The notes under the pieces: generated by a model | Told to the model about the DNA's origin: nothing | Databases searched by the model: none | The model's input: only the letters and a program-made list of their open reading frames with translations | Assembly: GCA_006937955.1 (NCBI GenBank) | Contig: SSNP01000106.1 | Coordinates: 693,285-757,284 of the forward strand | DNA from: Pachypanchax playfairii | Taxonomy: Eukaryota > Chordata > Actinopteri > Cyprinodontiformes > Aplocheilidae | DNA length: 64,000 bases | Direction: 5' to 3' | Part shown: positions 12,311 through 23,300 of the stretch, one piece after another | Layout: each line of letters opens with the position of its first letter | Numbering within the stretch: position 1 is the stretch's first letter | Position numbers and translations under genes: made by a program

Positions 12311-12885
12311 ACAACTTATCAACTCTTTAGAAAACATTCGGCTCCTCAAAGTGTTGATCTAGTCTTGTAGTACATCACCTTGTTTTATTGAACATGACAC
12401 ATCAAGACTCAAGTAATAAAAATGCTTGAAATATTTTTTTTTTCTGTGATAGCTGATGTGTGCAGATCATGCAGCTTGAATATATTAATGAATATATTAA
12501 TATTGCAAGATTTTATTCTTGTTATGTCCATGTTGTCATTTTACAACAGTGGGATATAGGCGTAGCAAATGTTTGGTGCATCTTGCACTTCATATTGAGG
12601 AACTTGTAAGAGCACATTGGATGACAAAGTGAGCAATAGATCTACCTGATGGAATTGCTGATCTCTGAAATGTGTGGGATTTTAGGGACATGCAAATCTT
12701 TTGTTAATTTGCGTTGCAGTAAGTGAAGGGACAGATGTGAAGCTGTTGAGGTCATCAGCCACTGAGGGCAGAGAGGCTATTAGAACAGAATTTTATTACC
12801 AACCAGGTACATAGTTATTCCTTATGGGTTCTCTCAAGTCAGGCAAATAAAAATACACTTGCAGATAAAAAGGATGTCAAATCCA

Positions 12886-13015
12886 TCCATCCATTTTCTG
12901 AACCTGCTTCTTCCTGTTCAGAGTCACAGGGAGCTGGTGTCTATCTCCAGCGGTCATAGGGGAAAGGAGGAGGGGGGGACACCCTGGGCAGGTCGCCAGT
13001 CCTTTGAGGATTTTA
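12886..13015 (+). repeat. Teleost 'tccatccatccattttctgaac' repeat fragment
   Basis: The stretch contains 'atccatccatccattttctg', then a run resembling 'gggagctggtgtctatctcc' and 'acaccctgggcaggtcgcca'. I recognise this as a very common fish interspersed repeat, a LINE/SINE tail. There is no coding content. From 13016 to 13565 I see no recognisable gene; the open frames there lack protein-like composition. Confidence 0.6.
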
Positions 13016-13565
13016 AATAAGAAAAACAAAAATGCAATCCGAAGATGCAGTGATAAAAAAAATACCATATCTTGTAATTGGTCATGTCCTGCAGGCCTCT
13101 CCATGCTGTTGATAGGTCATTGGGTGGTTCCTCAGCATCTCAGAGTAAATGTGCAGAAGGCTTTTGCTGACACAAGTTCTCACAAAAGTTAGTGTAACAA
13201 GTTACAGTGTTCATCCAGGTTTGATTCAGCAGCTTCAAAAACAGTCCAATCGGTGCAGTCAAGGCCTGTTGTTTCTCCTTTTCCTCAATTGTCTATCTTC
13301 TCACAGTTTTGACTACAGGGTTCACATATTTGAGTTTCTGCCTGTATGTAGGGAGAAGACGAGCAGTGATCAGACAGATCCAAAGCTGCACGTGGTGGGA
13401 CTAAATCTCAGAGTGATCCAGGTTTATTTTATTCAACAGTTGTTAACAAATGGGCAAAGGGATTTTAAAATGCAAGAAATTGCCTTCTGGTTGACACTAA
13501 TTTATCAGATTATCTTACTTTCTTTTACTTATTCTTACTTATTTTACTTTCTAAAGTTTTCTTAG

Positions 13566-14029
13566 GAAGAGGCTGGATGTGAGACTGTTTGAAATGGAGG
13601 CCAAACTCCGACCGCGTGGCTGCCCGCTATGTAAGATGGGCGTTAAACAGTGTGCAGTCTTTCTTTATGATGAAAAATAAACCAGTGTGAAACATCCCAC
13701 GGGTTTATGTGATTGTGGGGAGGACATGGAAACAGTGGAACATGTGTTGTGTAATTGTAGTAGGTATACAGAAAACAGGAAAAGTTAAGAGTAAAGGGGA
13801 TATGGGGTACTGAGTTTAAATAATTTATTAAGTGGGAGAAGGGGTAATTATAGATTAGTGCTAGAGTTCTTAAGAGGAAGCGGGTTAATACGGAGGGTTT
13901 TTTTTGTTTTTTGTTTTTTTAAGTAAAGCGTAGGTCCCCGCTCTGATCCACACTCCTACACAGTAGGTGGCGGAAATGCACTTGGACGTTGGATGCCACC
14001 CGCCAATATAACAAAAAGAAGAAGAAAAT
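13566..14029 (+). repeat. Non-LTR retrotransposon 3' end with AGAAG tail (I/Nimb-like)
   Basis: The plus strand encodes a decayed C-terminal zinc-knuckle-like region (CEDMETVEHVLCNC-like, from 'ggggaggacatggaaacagt'). A 3' UTR with 'cagtaggtggcggaaatgc' and 'ccacccgccaatataac' follows, then a terminal AAGAAGAAGAAAA. This tail is typical of fish I/Nimb-type LINEs. The element is 5'-truncated and ends directly against the DLGAP5 promoter, donating one of its CCAAT boxes. Confidence 0.65.
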
Positions 14030-14103
14030 AAACCAATCAGAGCCTCGCATTTTTCTGAGGTAGCCAATCAGCGATTGCTTTTGCAGTACGAGTGTGTTTC
14101 AAA
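14003..14103 (+). promoter_or_regulatory. DLGAP5 promoter: three phased CCAAT boxes plus CHR-like site
   Basis: CCAAT occurs at 14003-14007, 14033-14037 and 14064-14068, spaced 30 and 31 bp. TTCAAA, a cell-cycle-homology-region variant (TTYRAA), lies at 14098-14103, 34 bp after the last CCAAT. Phased NF-Y boxes with a CHR downstream are the known layout of G2/M promoters bound by NF-Y and DREAM/MuvB. DLGAP5/HURP is a known G2/M gene. The first CCAAT lies in the LINE 3' UTR. Function is inferred from spacing only. Confidence 0.6.
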
Positions 14104-14109
14104 TTATTC

Positions 14110-14216
14110 AACTGTCGTAGTTGTGTTTTTTGCTAAATTTAGTTGAGACGTGCTTGTGTTTTTGACCTGAATAGTAAATATATCGATTTTTGTACGGCGT
14201 TTTTGATAAACTGCAG
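14110..14216 (+). other. DLGAP5: DLGAP5 non-coding first exon (approximate 5' end)
   Basis: A good donor (CTGCAG then GTAAGC) ends a non-coding exon at 14216, and an ATTTTAG acceptor ends at 15067, ten bases before the start codon. The 5' edge is set only by the promoter elements upstream. The intron 14217-15067 shows nothing else recognisable. Confidence 0.5.
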
Positions 14217-15077
14217 GTAAGCTATATTTGTTATCAATTTCAGGTTGTTTGTTGCTAAATGAACTCGAATATTTGCTTTTTGTGAGTAGTTGGAGAAACC
14301 AGCTTATCAGCTACACTATATACACTATACTTATTGCACTACAAGCTGAATTTGGTGTTCAATCGTATTTAACAGTCTTATGTCGAAAGCTTAGAATGTA
14401 TGCCTTGATTAACACACACTTCTAAGATGATATGATAGTTAACATGCTAGTACGACATGATAGTTAACATACGACTTTTTCAGGTACATTTTAAAGTGTG
14501 TTATGATTTACATTACGGGCTGATTTTACTTTTTTGCCTTTATTTTGACTGTAGTTTAAGTAAAGCTTGTTATAAAGTTTTACTCGTGTAAAAAAACCTT
14601 TTCAGTCGGAAACATAAATTACAATTTATTTAACTGCATCACAATAAAGAAATATGCTTTGAATAGGGATTTTCAAAAGGAAAAGAAAAACAAGATCAAA
14701 ATTGTCTAGTCGTGATTGTAAATAAGGAATCGGTTTTCAGTGGTCTTAACTGAATAAATGTACTTTTGAAAGAAAGACCATTCAGATGTTAGAGCTACGT
14801 TTTTATCTATTTTATGACGTTTTGATCCTTTTATATTATTGACGGTGTTGTTTGGACTGCAGGAACATTTTCATAGTTCATGTGAATCATGTTATACTTG
14901 GGATTTTTTAAATTATTAGTTTGCTCTAATTTGTGTTCAGAAATGGTAACGCATGGCTGTTACATCAGTTCTACATTAGTGGGTCTGATGTTTAGCTGTT
15001 AGTTTGTTTTCATCCCTGTATTTTATAATTTTGATGTTTTTTCTGTTCTTCTTTGGAATTATTTTAGTTGCTTGAAC

Positions 15078-18000
15078 ATGGAATCAAAGTTTTCTCGCCT
15101 TCGGCAGCGGGACACAAGTGTGTCAATGCTGAGGGTAAAAATGTCCCGCAGAAAGTCTCAGTCCCAAAAGGAGAACCGAGAGCGGCTGGTGAACAACCGA
15201 AGGCGGCTGGATAAGCTTCCAGAACTGGATATATCTTCACTGAATGCTTCTATCTCAACAGTAAACATGTCGATTATTCAAGAGAAGACCAAGAATGATT
15301 CAAAACCTCCTAAAAGTATGGCTCAATGTGTCAGAACAACAATTCAAATCATCTTGTTTTTACTGTTGATGACATGTTTAAATTTTACCTTCAATTTTTC
15401 CACCAATCTGTGCTAATTTCCCAAAAGCTCTCGCTCAAGAAGAGAGGCTGAAACGACTGGTGCGCTGGAAAGAACAGAAGGCTCTGGAGAAGGAGAAGGA
15501 AAAGAGAGAGAAGGGGAATACAGGAGTATTCAAGACTGGTGTTTATCAGCCAAAGGACAAACTTTGTTTTACCTCACTTCCTGTGGTTCCACCTGCCTCG
15601 TCCAGACATAAGGAGGTGATGATCTATTGATCCGAACATGCCTATCTCCATTGGTTCTGTTTGTGAAATGAAAGATTTCAACATGTTTAAAGTTGAGTAT
15701 TAATATTTGTACTTGTTGTTTATTAAAATACTTGCATGTCTTTCAGAAAAAGGTGATCTCTGCTCCTCCCCAGAGCTCACGAATCACCCGTTCTATGAAA
15801 CAGCAGCAGCTGCAAGAAGCACAAAAGGTTCTATATTTTATATTCTGATTAGTATACGTAGTTTCTCATGAACTGCTGACTTATTGCATAACTTGTTTTG
15901 CTATTTTTTGTGCAGCCTCTGGCAATGAAGGACCCAAATATTGTGGAAAACAAAGGTAAAGTACCAAGAAGCCATTTCACAGATAATGATTCATACACAA
16001 GGAATTTTTATTTTACTTTTTTTTTTTTTCCTTTTCTAGAAAGATCAACCAGGACACGTACAGCTTCTGTCAAACCTGCAGCAGCTGCTGCTGCCAAGTC
16101 CAAAGTTTGTGCAGGTAACTAATAAGAATCAGAACATGACGGGACCTTGATACTAGCTATTGTGTTTCTGTATTTGCATCTCAGTTTGTGTCTCTGTGTC
16201 AGGCTATCCTGCCGTACCGGGGGCCGTCCGAGCTTTATCAACCAGATCAGCCCACATGACTCTTGTTACAAAAGCTCCTGTGGTGAAAGACAATCCGAAA
16301 CCCATGGTGGCAGGTACTCACTGAACAGCGTGTGCCAGATTTTCAGAATGTTTTATTCTGTGGTTTGCTGCCAGAGAAATGCTGTATTATAGAAGAAAGA
16401 TGTTTTCTAGAAAACTGAGTATCTTGAACATCTCTGTCTGCTCTCAGATGTCAGAACTACAAGGTCCAAAGTGGCTGTTAAACCTCTGCCTCCCTCATCT
16501 GGTCAAGTAGAGAACTGTAAAGGTACCATTATATTTAATCAGAAGCCATTAAGTTCTTTTCATTCAACTGAAATGATTTAAATTCCCTTGTTTTTCCCTG
16601 CAGATGTGAGAAACACCCCCTGCACTGCTGTCCCCAATGTGAGTGCTCCCGTGAACATTTCAGTGTTTTAAAATCTAATTTTAGAAATTTGGGTATCATT
16701 TTGCTTGCTGTTACTTTTTTGTTCAGGATCAAGAGTTAAAGGAGCATCAAATCCAGGAGCCAGAGAAACCTGTATGTCCTGAGGAGGAGAACAACAAGAT
16801 AGTGGCCCGAGAACCAGAGAAATCCGTTTTTGCTGTTCGTCCCTCTTTTGCTCCAAAGGATTTTGTCTTCCAGGCTCCTGCTGGTTTGTCGTCTTTTCAG
16901 TTTGAGCCCCTGTCTCCTCACTCAGCTGATGCCTTCCTCACACCAAGGTCTGTTTTTTCTTCTTTGTTTTTCTCCTTGTCTTTAGTTTCTGAAGATATTC
17001 TTTCAGACAATATGTTGGAGGAAATCGAAGTTTTTTTTTGTTGATCTGGGATTTTTTTTTTTCCAATCCAGTTCTAGTTTCAATCTTTCATCCGCTCCAG
17101 CTTTAACTGATGAGCCACAATCTGATCCAACGACCCCTGCAAAGACTCCTCAACCCTCCCCTCCTCATACGTCACCTACAGCTGCTCCTTTGACTGCAGG
17201 GACTCCCCCTGAATCAAAACGGGATGTTCCTTATTTCAGGTGTGTTTGTTCTCCTTTTCTTTTCATCTATTTTAAGGCTTGGTCTGAAAAATCCCACCAT
17301 ACTTTGTTTTTTTTACCTTTTTTTTAATCAATTTATTCAGATCGGAAATCGCCAATGAAACCGACAGACTGACGTCTCTTTGTCTCCACTGGGAGCCTAA
17401 AGTGGAGGATGAATCCATCCCAGAAGAAAGTGAGTTCATCAGGAGTGACATGTTGAGTGGATATTTGGATTTTGTTTTCATGACGGATCTTTGCTAATCT
17501 ATTTCAATTCTGTGTCACTGTTGCTCTTGTCTTATAGTGAGAAATCGTATGCGTACAGCTGTCGGACAGGCCAGGCTGCTGATGAAGGAGCGTTTCAACC
17601 AGTTCAGCGGTCTGGTGGACGACTGTGAACTGGGACGTGGGGAGAAGATCACCACCTACATGGACTTGCAGGGATTCTGGGACATGGTTTATTTCCAGGC
17701 AAGTGCTTTGTGAGAAGGAGTTGTTTCAGATTCCAGTACAAAAACAGCACAATAATCAAAGCTGCTGTATGTCTGCGTTTTGTCAGGTCGAAGATGTAAA
17801 TAAAAAGTTTGATGCCCTCAAGGAGGCAGAAAGTCGAGGTTGGGTGGAGGAAGACAAGCCCCCACCACGTCAGAGGAAAGTGATAAAGGTGAAGATTAAA
17901 ATCCCATGTGCACCAGCTTAACACACCAGATACAAATAGTTTTAGATTTAATTGATTTTCTTTATTTTTCAGCTACTTTTTTGTTTTCAAAGTCTTTGTT

Positions 18001-20017
18001 TAACCTCTTGAAATGCAAATGTTTCTTTTTTTAATACTCCAGAAACCACCAGCAGCAGCTACCAAGCCAACAGGAGCCAAAGCAGCAGCCAAGTCTCGTC
18101 TGGCAGCTGTGAAAGCTGCGATGAGAGCTAAACAACAGGCAGCTGAGGCAGAGAAAGCAGCTACGGATGCTGCAAACACTGAAAGCCCAAAGTCTCAGGA
18201 GCAGCAAACTCAAACTGTGGTGTTTGATGGAGGTTTCTTTCAAGTGGAAAGTCCCATCAAACCACCAGGTTAGACAGTCTGCTTGTTTTTATTTCACTTT
18301 TAGCAGTAAGACTTGTTCTCTAGTTGCGTGACACATTTGTTGTTTGTGTTTTCAGTCAGGAGATCAAGCCGCCTGAGTGCCGTTGCACCTCATCAGGCTT
18401 CTCCCTGCCCCGTGCTCACACCTCGCAGAGTTACTCGCCGGTCTCTAGCGTTGGCCCGAACCCCGGCTCGTGCACAGGCTTCTCCTGCTCAGCCTGTTTG
18501 TGCTCAAGAACAAACTCCAGCACCTCAGACACAAGACACCCATCAAGCGTGTCAGAACAGACCAGACACAGTAAACGCCTCTCTTCATTTCTCACCTGTG
18601 AAGGTACTGCTTTCAGACGAGGTCCAGTCTGAACAGAACCTCACACAACATTCAGGAAGACTTTCCATGCAGGAAGATGTTTCAGAACTGGACACACAGA
18701 TGCACATCCTTCCAGTGGTTTCTGTGGAAACGGAGGAAAACACACCAGCTGATTCACCAAAACCTTCCCTTGCTCTGTGTAACGCTTCTCCATCGTTCCT
18801 GAGTTTCACACTATCTCCCTGTAGGACTCCAGACCAAACACCCTCATGCTCTGCTGCTGTGTCCCAGCAGTCAGTGTGTCACACACCAGATGGTTCCACC
18901 ACTGAGGTAAACACTGTTTTATTTATTCAGCTCTTGTTTTATTTGAAACGTTCTCTTATCTGTTACGTGATTGTTCTACTAACTTCAGGCGATTCCTGGT
19001 TTGGACTTTGAGCGTTACCTCCAGCCGTCACAGAGATGCAGCATCACACCGATGGACATGGTTGCAGATGAGGTCCAGTCTGAGCAGAACCCCACACAAC
19101 AGTCAGAAAGCCTGTCCATGCAGGAAGATGTTTCAGAACTGGGCACAGCGGAGTCAGCGGTTTCTGTGGAAATGGAGGAAAACACACCAGCTGATTCACC
19201 AAAACCTTCCCTCGCTCTGTGTAAAACTCCTACTGTCCTCCATGCTCCTCCATCGAGTTTCACGCTGTCTTTCTGTGAGACTCCAGACCAAACACCCACC
19301 TCCTCTGCTGCTGTGTCCCAGCAGTCAGTGTGTCACACACCAGATGGTTCCACCACTGAGGTAAACACTGTTTTATTAATTCAGCCATTTGTGTATTTGA
19401 AATGTTCTCTGATTCGTTACGTGATTGTTCTACTAACTTCAGGAGATTCCTGGTTTGGACTTTGAGCGTTACCTCCAGCCGTCACAGAGATGCAGCATCA
19501 CACCGATGGATACGGTTGCCGTGGAGATGTCACCCTTGGAGGCAGATGTAGTGATGGAGAGTCCTAGAGGTCAACCTGAGGAAGTGTTAATGGAACAGGA
19601 ACCAGGTATGATTGGTACCATGTTTAACCTGCAGCAGGCAGGTGATCACAGAAAATGTATTTTTAATAAATAAATCTTAAACCTGCATGTAGCAGCTTGT
19701 AGGTGAAAATGTACCTCACAAAAGCCTTACGGTTGGGTCACGTGTTTTTATCACTACAGCACAGTCAGCGGTGTCTCCGGTGTTTTCTTTTCCATCACCA
19801 CAGGTTAAACTTTACTGTTAACTTAAATCCACATTTATTCTACCTCTAATGCAATTTATTTCTAGCTCGATTTTTTTAATACTGAATTCTTCTGGTTATT
19901 TTTTGGGTCCAGACTGCAGAGTCGAACCTGCTTCTCTTCACCCCGGACCCGTTGGACAGGATCCGTGAGTCCGTCTGTCCCAGTGACCTGATGGTCTTCA
20001 CTCCTCCCCGCATTTAG
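15078..20017 (+). CDS. DLGAP5: DLGAP5/HURP, mitotic spindle protein (19 coding exons)
   Basis: HURP binds kinetochore microtubules under Ran-GTP control and is an Aurora A substrate (family knowledge). Coding exons: 15078-15315, 15428-15615, 15747-15827, 15916-15955, 16040-16114, 16203-16313, 16448-16522, 16604-16638, 16727-16947, 17072-17239, 17341-17429, 17538-17698, 17787-17888, 18043-18268, 18356-18906, 18989-19360, 19443-19605, 19760-19803, 19913-20017. They total 1,015 codons including TAG, longer than human (846). The basic N-terminus (MSRRKSQSQKENRERL) and the GKAP domain in the exons at 17341-17888 (LCLHWEPKVEDE, QARLLMKERFNQFSGLVDDC, DLQGFWDMVYFQVEDV) identify it. A basic alanine/lysine-rich stretch follows (SRLAAVKAAMRAKQQ). 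The intron after 17698 starts GC, not GT. Exons 16-18 contain a tandem duplication reported separately. The start is the first ATG after the acceptor; the next residues match HURP. Confidence 0.94.
18617..19524 (+). repeat. 454-bp tandem duplication within DLGAP5 coding exons
   Basis: The block from about 18617 is repeated from about 19068. Both copies contain EVQSEQN, SMQEDVSEL, ENTPADSPKPSLALC, SQQSVCHTPDGSTTE, then an 82-bp intron, then IPGLDFERYLQPSQRCSITP. The two 82-bp introns (18907-18988 and 19361-19442) are also alike. The shift between matching landmarks is 454 bp. The extra exon (18989-19360, 372 bp) has phase 0 on both sides, so the frame is kept. Confidence 0.92.
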
Positions 20018-20142
20018 CCGCAGATCGTTTTAATGTTTGATTTTAATCTCCTAATCTATCTTTTTTTTATACTTTAAATGTGATTTTTTTGTTCAAAGAT
20101 TTATTTTTTGACAGGAACAAACTTGTTTTGGAAAAAGTTAAA

Positions 20143-20148
20143 AATAAA
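20143..20148 (+). terminator. DLGAP5 polyadenylation signal AATAAA
   Basis: An AATAAA lies about 125 bases past the DLGAP5 stop, with GTTTTTGTT just after it. DLGAP5 and RSPH10B are convergent; only 382 bp separate their stop codons, so the two 3' ends may overlap. Confidence 0.6.
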
Positions 20149-20399
20149 GTTTTTGTTACAAACTTTCAGGAAAATATTTGGGTTTATTTACATCCATCAC
20201 AAACCAGATGAACATTCTTTGCTTTGTTGTACTTTCATTTTATTTGCTGTTTTTCATCATGTTCAGAGTGTCTCTTATCATTCCATCTTCTACCTGCAAA
20301 ACAATAAAAATTTTACTCATTTTTTGTAACCAAAGATGATAATATTCAAATAAAACTGAAAAATACTAAACTGTTCTGTATAATCTTACAGTGGATGGG

Positions 20400-23300
20400 C
20401 TACAAATGCTGCCCTTGGTCTGCTAGATTCCTTTCAGGGAACGTTTCCTTCATTTTTTGAGACACTAACAGGTGATTATCAACTGCGACAAACAAACGCT
20501 GGTCAAAAAACAGTTGAAGCGTCTGGATCCTGTGCTGTAGTTGATGGGTTTTGGCCTCCGTTCTGCTTCTTTGAACATCTTTTTCTTCGTGTTTTTGCTC
20601 TAGAAGTAAAATAGAATCACATTAGATGGAATATTGACTCTTTTACTATGAGCTTTTCCATATTCAGATAATTTCCTGGTTTCTTCTAAAACCAGTTGAT
20701 CAAACCATGAACTTCCTGTATTTAGCGCACGTAACTGCGAGATACAAACCTGCAATGTGACGTATTTCTTCTTGATTTTTGACTTTTTGGTGACCTTCCA
20801 CATCCTGAGCACTGACAGTTTCTCTCTGTGATAAAATGTTAGTTTAGCAAATTTCCTGTTGTCTTCATCTTTTCACAGAAACAAATCAGGCGCAAAACAG
20901 TTAAAGACTTCCGACGTTAAAATAATTTTACATTATTTTATTGATAGATGGTCATTTTACGAGACACTTTCTGTCGGGTGGAAAAGAATCTGACTGATTT
21001 CGAATAGCTTTCTGCTGTTTGCATCTGTTTCATTCACCTCAGGAGGATTCTCACTGTCCCGATCCTGGACTTGGTCCTCCTCCTCCTGAACATCAGAAAC
21101 CTGCAGATGTTTCACTTCTCCACAGCCCACAAGTACCTCAAAAAACTCCAGGAACATGATCTATAACAAAAGCACAATGTGTATATGTATGAGGGTGAAG
21201 ATGAGCTGTGCAGCATTCAGTGGATGTTGTTCAGTAAGCAATAAACACGCCTCCAGTTCCAGACAGGAGCTCTTGTTGTTTGGGTCACAGCTCTCGGCAG
21301 TAATGACCTCTAATAATCTTGTTGAGGTCAGCTGATGATCAAACAGACGCAGATCCTGGCAAGAAAAACAAAACATTCATCATCACAAAGTCTAAAACAC
21401 AATAGATTTAATACTGAACCAAAAGGATAATTTGCTGTTGCACCTGGAACATCCACATCAGCTGTCGGTAGGTCATGGACTTACTGTCTCCATGAGACAC
21501 GTTGACCCTGCAGAAAGCTTCAAAGATTTCCCAGCACCTCTGCGTGTACTTCACAGCCTCCAGTGCAAATTCTGGCTGCCTGAACAGGAACCCTGCTCCA
21601 CCAGAGCAGTAGTTTTTGAAAATAATACAACATTAACTAGCAAGAGTGACAGGATGTAATATACAAATGGAGTTTTTTATCCTAATTTTAAATCCCACCC
21701 CCTTCTTTGTAAGCAAATTAAATTTTTCTGACTAAAAAAGTCAAATAACACCTGATTTTTTTCCAGGTGTTGACATCCAGACATTCGTGTAGTTCAGAAC
21801 TAAAACCTAATTGGTTATGTGCTGTCTCTGTGTCTGCTGTCTGTCTGTGTCTCCCACGTCCTTATTAGGATTTGTGTTGTTTTGCATCTGTGATTTAGTT
21901 TCTGTTGGTTTTCATTCTCCTTGGCGTGACGTCTGGATTATATTTGTTCCTGATATATTAGTTTCTTACGCCTCCCTGGGTCTCCTGTGCAGTGTGAGTT
22001 TGTAGATCACTTTAAAAGGTGAAATGTGTTGCTGTGATTGTGAATAAACAAAATAAAATCTGCACCTTTGACGTTCCGAGCATTTGGTAGAATGTTGTCT
22101 GTCATCAGTTTAGAAAAGCAGGCTGCCAAAAGGTGCTTTTCTAACCTGCAAATAAGGAAAACAAAGAAAATCAACGTGTTCAAGTATTTATTGTAGCTGT
22201 TTTGGTTTTTTTTTTATATAAAGTGTTTGATGGTTTCAGATGGATCAATATTAAATGTCTTGTTTTATCTAAAGGTTTATGCTGATATACACTATATTAC
22301 CAAAAGTATTCGCTCACCTGCCTTTACTCATATTATGAACTGAAGTACCATCCCATTCCTAACCCATAGAGTTCAATATGATGTCGGTCCACCTTTTGCA
22401 GCTATTACAGCTTCAACTCTTGTGGGAAGGCTGTCCACAAGGTTGAGGAGAGTGTTTATAGGGATCTTTGACCATTCTTACAAAAGTGCATTGGTGAGGT
22501 CACACACTGATGTTGGTCGAGAAGGCCTGGCTCTCAGTCTCCGCTCCAATTCATCCCAAAGGTGTTCTATCGGGTTCAGGTCAGGACTCTGTGCAGGCCA
22601 GTCAAGTTCATCCATACCAGACTCTGTCATCCATGTCTTTATGGACCTTGCTTTGTACACTGGTGCACAGTCATGTTGGAAGAGGAAGGGACCCGCTCCA
22701 AACTGTTCCCACAAGGTTGGGATCATGGAATTGTCCAAAATGCTTTGGTATCCTGAAGCATTCAAAGTTCCTTTCACTGGAACTAAGGGGCCGAGCCCAG
22801 CTCCTGAAAAACAACCCCACACCATAATTCCTCCTCCACCAAATTTCACAGTCGGCACAATGCAGTCTGAAATGTACCGTTCTCCTGGCAACCTCCAAAC
22901 CCAGACTCGTCCATCAGATTGCCAAATGGAAAAGCGTGATTCATCACTCCAGAGAACGCGTCTCCACTGCTCTAGAGGCCAGTGACGGCGTGCTTTACAC
23001 CACTGCATCTGACGCTTTGCATTGCACTTGGTGATGTGTGGCTTGGCTGCAGCTGCTCGGCCATGGAAACCCATTCCATGAAGCTCTCTGCGTACTGTAC
23101 TTGGGCTAATCTGAAGGTCACATGAAGTTTGTAGCTCTGTAGCAATTGACTGTGCAGAAAGTCGGCGACCTCTTTGCACTATGCGCTTCAGCATCCACTG
23201 ACCCCTCTCCGTTACTTTACGTGGCCTACCACTTCATGGCTGAGTTGCTGTTGTTCCCAAACGCTTCTATTTTGTTATAATAGAGCTGACAGTTGACTGT

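Noticed and set aside
13149..13565. 138-aa plus-strand ORF
   Set aside because: It has low complexity, no motif and no splice or promoter context, and lies between retroelement fragments.
20957..21037. RSPH10B ending at the TAA at 20957
   Set aside because: Read-through of the exon gives a stop followed by AATAAA, so a short isoform is possible. The donor GTGAAT at 21037 joins in phase to two further exons that resemble the family C-terminus, so I preferred the longer model.
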